Part shown: piece after piece, positions 56,849-64,000 of the stretch
Layout: the number at the start of each line of letters is the position of its first letter
How positions within the stretch are numbered: position 1 is the first letter of the stretch
Assembly (NCBI GenBank): GCA_031310005.1
Contig: CM062380.1
Location: forward strand, 4,340,001 to 4,404,000
Direction: 5' to 3'
From: Dactylellina haptotyla
Lineage: Eukaryota; Ascomycota; Orbiliomycetes; Orbiliales; Orbiliaceae
Length of the DNA stretch: 64,000 bases
Position numbers and translations under genes: made by a program
Notes under the pieces: model-generated
Databases searched by the model: none
What the model was told of the DNA's origin: nothing
The model's input: the letters and a program-made list of their open reading frames with translations, nothing else

Positions 56849-57286
56849 TCCAGATTATAGCATGGAGCGGAGAGGATTGGTTATATGTTGTCAGCTGCCA
56901 TCGAAAGATGCGATATATTTGTGTAGGTCTTTTCCTAGGCTATTTACTTGTATATATATGTTTAGTTACAAATAAATTGCCCTGAAATTTAACTACATCT
57001 CTAGTATCCATTAGTAGGTAAGATTTCAAAGCATTGTTTAAATACCAACACGAAGAGCATACAATCGGCCTGAAGAGACAAATCTCTTTCCAAGTTATCA
57101 CAAAGAATTCCAATATTACTATGTTTCAATATGGATTATAAGAATATGATCGGAAGGCATCTTGCCACTTATTACAAAAGCTTAGTTTCCAATTTGGGGT
57201 TTTAGACCACCCAGTCAGAATTACAAAGAGAAAACCAGCTAATCCGGTGCATCACGACCGAGCATAGCAGCATGGCACCTTCGATA
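56849..57286. other. Convergent intergenic region
   Basis: About 440 bp of AT-rich 3' flanking sequence between converging SDR and MDR genes. No other feature noticed. Confidence 0.5.
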
Positions 57287-58405
57287 TTAACGCTCTATCT
57301 TAACGACAACCCTACCACGCGCTCTCATGGTGGCTAAATGCTCATACGCTTTTGCTACATCTTCCATATCGAACACCGAGTCGACAGAAACCTTTAGCTT
57401 TCTTTCCTCCACTAGCCTGATGAGCACCACAGCAGCATCTTTAGTAGGCGGCGTGCTAAACATAATATAACGGCGCGGCACCCCGCCCAGCCAAGTTGGC
57501 CACAAGGCATTGAAAAACCAGTTCTTGATCAGGGCTCCGGGGCCCTCCATTGAGCCGATATTGATGACTGCCCCATCGGATTTGAGATATCCTGGCGAGT
57601 TGGCATACAAAGCCTGCACACCAACGCAGTCAAGCACGAAATCGAAAGGTTCTTCCCCATACTGCGACGCCAAATAAGCTGGTAGAAAGTCGTGCTTTTG
57701 ATAGTCTACAAACTATATTAATGTTAGTCCCCATTCAGATATATTCGGAGATCGATATATATAGAGGGGGGAATATACCTCGTCAATGCCCAACTTGCGC
57801 ACTATTTCTTCATTCCTCCCACTCGCTATACCAACGACCTTTGCTCCCTTCATCTTACAAACTTGTACGAGCAGCTTCCCCACAGACCCACTGGCTCCGT
57901 TAACAAGCACTCTGTCCCCCTCTTTTACTCCACCGACGCGGAACATCTTGAGCGCCGTGGAGCCACTTCCAAGCACGCCCCCCATGGCTGCCATGTCCGA
58001 TTCTTCTGGTAGCCGTGCAGCCTGGCTACTAGGAATTCGCACATACTCCGCCAGCGCACCCCGGCCGAACAAAAACATGTCAGGGATGCTCTGATACCCT
58101 ATCACGCGCGTTCCAATCTCTCGCACATCAGGCGATGCTGCGGAGCCCGCAGCTACAACGGTGCCAGTGAATTCGAGCTCAGGTACGGAAGGCGCCGTGA
58201 AAGGAATAACGGGTATAGTTCTAAATATCACATCGGTGCTGAATTGCAGAGCCACGTGCGATACACGAATTAGAACTTCCGAGGAGGACGGACTCGGTAA
58301 CGAAGGTGTAGGGTATGTTGTCGTTAGTTCGAGCGACGTACGAGGGGGTCCTCGCCGCATGCGGAGCCAAGCTCGCATGGTAGGTGGAATCGTAGGAGCC
58401 GACAT
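57287..58405 (-). CDS. MDR-superfamily oxidoreductase (quinone reductase/enoyl reductase-like)
   Basis: Two exons, 58405-57779 and 57712-57287, with a 66-bp intron, encode 350 aa. The N-terminal GroES-like part contains EVLIRVSHVALQFSTDV and ELEFTGTVVAAG. The cofactor half has VLVNGASGSVGKLLVQVCK (residues about 166-184), the AxxGxxG type NADPH loop of the zinc-independent branch. The zinc-binding Cys/His of true alcohol dehydrogenases are absent. The FDFVLDCVG and GRVVVKIER segments complete the family pattern. Members reduce quinones or conjugated enones with NADPH in the cytosol. The gene is 640 bp downstream of the terpene synthase stop and on the same strand, so a tailoring role in terpenoid metabolism is possible but unproven. 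Confidence 0.9.
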
Positions 58406-59046
58406 TTATAGGTATATAGATAGGAAAAGCTAGAATATTTGAGTTATCAAGTAAGGAGTTTTCTCAAGTATTTCCTTTGGGAAACTAGAGTTATAAATGT
58501 TATTCATTGGGATGGTAATATATCCAGGCCCGGATTCGTATCGCGGACATTACAAGGTACATTGTATCCGGGCCCGAAGTGAGACAATTTTAACGAAGAG
58601 GCTTACTTCGCTCGCGGCATTCATTAGACCGCCGCTCCGGCAACCATTCAATTGAACCCCGCGTTCCTTTTCACCACTGATAACAACACATTTCTGGTAT
58701 CATACAGTCAGCTCCAAGATCGCAAGAAAGAATGTCACATGGCGGTGCCTCGCTTAATTTTTGTGAGGTGTTGGTTGGAACCAGAGTCCAGGTACCAACC
58801 CGAACCAACCCGAATAATTGATAGGTGAACTTTGCCACTCTAAAAATCAAACAGGTCTCCATGTCAGTTTATATGAGATATGCTGGTCTCGCAGGCCAAA
58901 CGACAAAAATCTCGATATGCTACTTAGCGCTAATATATGTCCCGCTATATTTTTACTATTGAGTAAAGTCTCCAACCTGAATTCTGATACGTATTGATCT
59001 ATATATACACAAAGTAATGTTTCTATTGCGAAAGATACGTGTTCCA
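58406..59046. other. Intergenic between terpene synthase and MDR genes
   Basis: About 640 bp that should contain the MDR promoter. A GGTTGGAACC...GGTACCAACC-like short inverted sequence lies at about 58774-58812. No coding region is supported. Confidence 0.5.
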
Positions 59047-60756
59047 TCAATCGTGTACCTCCAGCTTCTGGGAGTACCTTTGCACATATTCTTCAGGATA
59101 ATTTAACAATCCAGCCTCTCGGAATCTTTTGGCATCCTTACCAAGGTATCTCATTGTTTCGGACCTGTCCGTGCAAGTAAATTATTGTCAGCGTTTAGGG
59201 TTTTATAAGGTCTGTATCAAAAGGTAAACGACTTTGACTCACCCCCAGTGCATATTTCCGATTGCTACGTCAAGATAAGCTGTTAGAAGGCGCGATACTT
59301 GTTCGTCTATATCCTCACCCCACTTCGGCAATTCTTTAACGAGAGCTTCCCATTGTCCGTAGCAATCGTCCAGCATGCTACCCAGTCGATCCACAGCCTC
59401 TTGAATTGTTAGACCAAATCTCATGCACACTATTACAAAATTGTGTTCGGTTCCATATGCCTACCGGAGTGAACTCAGTACGATTATCCAAAGCCCAAAC
59501 AATAAGATGTCTGAAAGAGGTTTGTATAGGCTTTTGGGGCTTACCATGTCTTTGCGCGACGACTGAAGGTCATTCCATCTATGGCATAGGTTAGTGAATA
59601 TTCTGTTCATGGATTCCATAAAGCTACTATCTCTCCATACAGCCAAATTATATCATTGCAAATATCAGCGAGCTTTAAAATAGTAGGGTGCTCCATAATA
59701 TGCCGGGGAAGATCGACATCGTATGCCCATCTGAGAAGAGAAAGCATTGTTAGCATTTTGCAAGATTTGATCGGCTTGTTTGTGCACCGTGCTTTTTAGA
59801 AGGAATAGTGATATTCGAAATTCAGGGCAGCTTACTCTGCAACCATCATGCACGGGTCAGAACCAACGCTGGTTCTTCTGGCTTCAATGAAATTATCGAT
59901 GCTTTTGTATTGCTTATTGTTGTTTGTCCACTGGATTTGTCTCATAACACCCATCAAGTACTTTCGGTGCGCCTCCTTGTATCGATATTTTTGTCCTGAA
60001 TTTTATATTATTAATATCTTTGAGCTAAAAATGAAATACCTCTATTATCCGAGTGGGGTACCTTTCGTAGCGTTCTGCGATCTTTATTAGCTTATTGTGA
60101 GCCTAGAAACTGTTGATCTACTTTGATAAATATCTTTTGTTTTGAAACTTACAGCACTGAACCTCTTCCACGATTCTTGAAAAATGGATCGAATCGGATA
60201 TTTTTCAACCGAGAGTATAGGATAGTGGTCGTCGAGGATAGCCAGAGTCTCCAGCATTTCATCAAAGGCCCCAATAGGATCATCTCTGAAATCGCCTTCG
60301 TCGCAACCTTCAAAGGTCGGTGAGTACAACTGTCTAAAGCCTAACGTAAGGCGAATAGCATCGCCACTTACGATCGTCAAACATCGCAGCCCAGTACATC
60401 CAATTAGTTCCCACTTCCAACTGCTCTTTTGTCGCGTGCGGCCAAAATGAGGCGGTTAACAGAGTAAAATCTGCAGCTAATATCTTTTGACTAGCTTTTT
60501 CGTCCCACTGAAACAATTTCGACAGTTTTGGATGCACCTCATTTCTAACATCTTTGTAATGCTTGTTGACAACTAGATCTCTCGCAGGAGCCAAAACTGA
60601 TTTATACCTCTCTGGTACCTTTACCGTTACATGGTTTCCATTTGTAATGGTTACTGGGCCAAGCGATGGTATGATGAGTTCAGGTTTTTCCTTAACTTTT
60701 ATGACTTGGAATATATCTTCATGAGGTACCGAGGTTTGAATGTTGATTAACGACAT
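59047..60756 (-). CDS. Class I terpene synthase (sesquiterpene-cyclase type), 390 aa
   Basis: Eight exons, 60756-60372, 60307-60153, 60074-60062, 59995-59836, 59730-59641, 59578-59545, 59460-59243 and 59164-59047, close in frame. The third exon is 13 nt and the sixth 34 nt. Metal-binding motifs are FDDRCDEGDF (residues 126-135, the DDxxD/E site) and WNDLQSSRKDM (269-279, the NSE/DTE triad N/D-S-D, with Asp where Glu is usual). Other marks are RRTSVGSDPCMMVAE before helix G, AYGTEHNFVIVCM after the triad and the C-terminal RY pair. Length and layout fit fungal cyclases that ionise farnesyl or geranyl diphosphate. The product cannot be predicted. Cytosolic. The neighbours are an MDR and an SDR oxidoreductase, suggesting a small cluster. 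Confidence 0.92.
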
Positions 60757-63058
60757 ACTGATTGTTCTCCACCGGAATTAGAATTAGAGACTAAAATGAG
60801 GAGTGCGGCCTATATAAAAGCAATAGATGAGAGGGTTAAACACTAATATACCTAACACTTGTAGAGAAACGTTGTGTCGTATCCCGTAGGTCGCAATCTA
60901 CCTTATATAGAGGTAGTGGCTCTTAACTAACCGCTGGAAAGATATGTATACCAAGGAATTGGCTGTCAGGATATTATTTATTCTCTCTCTGTCGCACGGC
61001 CTAGTAGAGGTATAGATTGTCCGCAGAAATCGATGAAATGGGTGAACAACTTCGCCAAATAGGAATATAGTAGCGGAGCTCATGCAAACTTAGATAATTA
61101 ACGCATGCATGCCTATGCTGTTGCTTTTTGTATCGGCCAGGAGAGCTAAGAGGAGCCCCGTCTGCATTTTCTTGGACGTCATTACGAATAAAAAAATTTT
61201 ATCCATACATGCTGAAATTCGGTAAAAAAGCGAAAATATTAGATCAAAGCGAGGGTGCAAAAAAATCAAATATTCACTCTTAAACCATTCGCTATATATC
61301 GTAGATTTGCTTTCGAGCAAATATCTTATTTAATTCTACAGAATTAATTTTGCTAAAAATGTGTAACTTTAATTCGGAGTTCTGAAAAATGAACGCTACA
61401 TTAGTTCGTACCTTATTTGGCTAGGTGATTATGGTACCCGGCTGGAACTTCGATACTCGGAATTCACAAACGAACCGGGCAATTTAAGATCTCGTAAATA
61501 CGTATAAGGCTAGCTTGACAACAGCTGATAAGATCATATAGATGAAACTCGAGGTGCTCAGACATACTATCTAGTTGGAGCCACGTCACGAAATACCCTG
61601 TTTTATCGCGAAAATTCTTCAGCTTCGTTTGTGAGCGAGACACCCCTGACATTAGCCAAGTCAGGATAAAGAAACCGGGTTTAGTGACACTAGTCCCAAT
61701 ACCGTTAGCTTTAGATTAACTCGCAGGCTACCGATCCGGCCCGATCGCGATCCTCCGATCTAAATCTACATGCGTCATCCTAGTGTCTCTATCACAGATG
61801 ATCTAGCTTGAGGGAAATATGTTTGGTGTAGCGAGATATCGACTAGTGCAGATGTCGCATCGTGCAGTTTGTTCGGGAAGGGCCGGCTCGCTGGCCTATG
61901 AGACAGGAAGCTGGGTTTAAGTGGTCTGCTCTTGGGACACGATGGTCTTAACAACTATAGTACATAATATTTATTGTACGTACATGTATGTAAGAGGTAG
62001 TGTTTGGCTTTAGCAACTACACCGATGCCACTTCCCGGTATTACTATTTGGCATCCGCCTGTATGAAACCCATTGAATGGAAAGACTTCATTGAAAATTG
62101 ACGTAGTTTCTACCAAGAAATCCGGAAATTGGTGCTTACGGACACTTGGATTGATCGATGGTTGCCCAAAATAATCACCATGCAAAAGCGTGGGAGGGCA
62201 TCTTAAAATCAGGCATCAACTGGGATATCTCGCGATAAATTCTTGCTCATTGACCATATTTGGAAATGAAAAACCCAAACTAACAAAGCGCAGATATGAA
62301 CTCTATTATCCAAAGATTGGTTGACGCTGTTGGCGAATCCGGAATTGCACTTGTTGCGACAATGATAGAGCCCAATACAAAAGTATATCGTGATCTCATA
62401 GATCCCATTCATTCGATGCCGGCTGGCTAATCCTTATCAAGGCGATAGCAATTATTATCGATCACATCCTTAGCGAGGAATCGAGGAAAGGTCTCATGAG
62501 TAAATTTCTTTGTAGTCTGGTTGGTAGCTGAATATCGATATATCTCGATAGGATCAGATAGCGGTTGAATTCGGCCTAACTAACAGGCCATGAAGCCGAA
62601 ACCACTTATAAATCATGTCAATATTCGAACTATTTCATGGATGGCGACTGATGTACGTAAGCACTTGAGTCGGTGAAGGCGTAACTGGGATTCTTTGCGT
62701 TGCCAAGAGTTCGAAGGGGACTATACCAGAATCAATTATAACCCCATGCACTTTCACAATGCATACTCCACTTTTAGCACGGGCTGCAGGGATTGATTTC
62801 GGACTACGGACAACGATTGCCGACATGTCACACCATCCGCGCCGTTTTTAAAGTTTGAACGATGCATGGCAGGGACTATCATGTTTGGATGCAAGGATAT
62901 CTGAGAAAAACTTTTGAATTGACATGAAGGTTAAAAAACTTAGACAGCAGGGGTGCTTAATTCCAATGCAAGATGTTTAACTCTATTATAGTATAGAATA
63001 CGAATTTATAAAGGGGGTATACCGCTTGCTGTTTTGAAGGTCCATGCACTCGTTCATC
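60757..63058. other. Gene-poor region upstream of the terpene synthase
   Basis: About 2.3 kb. The part next to 60756 should be the terpene synthase promoter. Open frames of 60-80 codons occur on the minus strand (for example 62635-62826) without domains or splice partners. AT-rich overall. No repeats noticed. Confidence 0.4.
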
Positions 63059-64000
63059 TCAGAAGATCAGAACGGTTATGGCTAAGATTGCGACCGCGAG
63101 GTTGAGATGCCAGCTGGCGGATAGCCAGTGTCCGTGAAAGGATGGCACGCTGACACTCGTGGTGGTGTTGTTAGCGGTAAAATTAGAAGTGGGCGACCCA
63201 GTTGGGGGACTAGTAGCAGAGGTGCTACTATCTGTAGGGTCGCCTGCGGCCACAGTGGATCTAGAATCTGTTCCGAGGGATGGTATCGTAGAAGTCTAGA
63301 GGACTTTTGATTAGTTATCATATGAAGCGATATGGAATGGAAAGACTGTTACGCCATCTCACGGAAGATTGAGTACCTGCAGAAATGGGCGGATGGCCTC
63401 TTGGAAAACGCTGTTAGGACAGTACCTAGCGCCTCGTAGGAATTCCGTAGCGACACGGGTCGCAGTGCGCAAGCAAGCGTCGGGTTGTAAAACGCTACAG
63501 GCATATTCGAATTGTATAAATCTCTTTGCGCAGATGCATTCGACCAGTTTGCTCTCTAGAACCATCGTATCAGTTACAGTTAAAGCGATCGATTCACAAT
63601 TATTAGCCATTCTGCGAAAGCTTTCGCATGTCTGCCACTGAGTCCTGAATACCGGAGGAGTGGTGATGGTGGCAACGGCAGCGGGGCGGCGGCCAGAGCA
63701 GACCGCGTTCCAGTTCTCGATGAGTGGTTTGTAGATTTGAATTTGGCGGTCGGTAGCCTCGCACCAGTTTTGTAGTTCATACAGCTGCGCCGAGATGAGC
63801 GATTCGTTTTTTTCAGGCGTAAGATCGAGGGAGCCCATGTAGCTTAACAGATCTGAGCGCATTGACTTACTCAAATATATCAGATAGGAATTGCTGGGTG
63901 CACCAACAATCGGCGAGCGCCTCTCCCGTAGCATCCGGGCAAGTGATATCGAGGGTATTTTGGAGACGGGAGCATGCCGGGTGGCCGAGGATAGACCCAT
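63059..64000 (-). CDS. Cys-rich protein with GPI-type C-terminus, runs to window edge
   Basis: Two exons are supported: 64000-63377 (an ATG happens to lie at the very edge, so the true start may be outside) and 63295-63059, with an 81-bp intron (donor GTACTC). The visible part is 286 aa. It has several Cys in pairs over residues about 75-205 (NWCEATD, NAVCSG, QTCESF, NNCESI, ECICAK, YACSVL, DACLRT, RYCPNS), which suggests a disulfide-bonded extracellular domain. A Ser/Thr/Pro stalk (STSATSPPTGSPTSN) and a hydrophobic tail (HLNLAVAILAITVLIF) typical of GPI attachment follow. The N-terminal 30 residues do not look like a signal peptide, so an upstream exon outside the window is likely. Family unknown. 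Confidence 0.6.

Noticed and set aside
58774-58812. Possible further foldback copy (GGTTGGAACC...GGTACCAACC)
   Set aside because: The arms do not match the GGGACCAAACC family and pairing is short, so it is likely chance.

Overview
The window reads as nuclear DNA of a filamentous ascomycete. Genes are short and intron-rich: introns are mostly 50-105 bp, with GTAAGT/GTATGT-type donors and CTAAC/CTAAT-like branch sites. The proteome is typical of a plant-associated or saprotrophic fungus: CBM1 cellulose-binding modules, a GH45 endoglucanase, a CFEM protein, several fungal rhodopsin-domain (Pth11/SAT4-like) membrane proteins, Kex2-processed small secreted proteins and a terpene synthase. A leotiomycete (Helotiales-like) is my best guess, but the sequence alone does not prove it. 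I rebuilt the gene models by hand from open frames, splice signals and phase continuity. Unless stated otherwise, every exon chain given closes in frame.

Layout, left to right. 1-6.3 kb: a hypothetical gene, a secreted CBM1-GH45 endoglucanase and a first rhodopsin-domain protein (minus). 6.3-12.3 kb: a gene-poor stretch with a short palindromic element and a weak Ty1/copia-like fossil. 12.3-20.9 kb: a conserved-looking hypothetical, a second rhodopsin-domain protein, a CFEM GPI-type protein, an SLC10A7/Rch1-like transporter and a GNAT acetyltransferase. 21.5-28.4 kb: an HSL-type esterase, a small hypothetical, a third rhodopsin-domain protein with a predicted 7-nt exon, and a PRISE-like SDR reductase. 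29.1-34.4 kb: a secreted GMC oxidoreductase carrying a C-terminal CBM1, and a small secreted protein with an SH3-like module plus CBM1. 35.7-43.9 kb: a proline-rich protein, a large secreted hypothetical, an S10 serine carboxypeptidase and a divergent Ca2+/H+ exchanger-like protein. 45.4-54.6 kb: a secreted-protein-rich, AT-rich region with a 308-aa secreted protein, a pair of paralogous small secreted proteins separated by a 261-bp MITE, an unresolved third secreted-protein locus, and a probably decayed cell-surface gene. 55.9-60.8 kb: an AYR1-like SDR, an MDR oxidoreductase and an eight-exon class I terpene synthase, together a candidate small terpenoid locus. 60.8-64.0 kb: a gene-poor stretch and a GPI-type protein running to the window edge.

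Two themes stand out. First, plant cell-wall attack: three proteins with CBM1 modules (GH45, GMC oxidoreductase, SH3-like protein) lie within 31 kb, along with other secreted proteins. Second, sensing and secretion: three rhodopsin-domain receptors, a CFEM protein and several effector-like small secreted proteins lie in a region peppered with short inverted-repeat elements.
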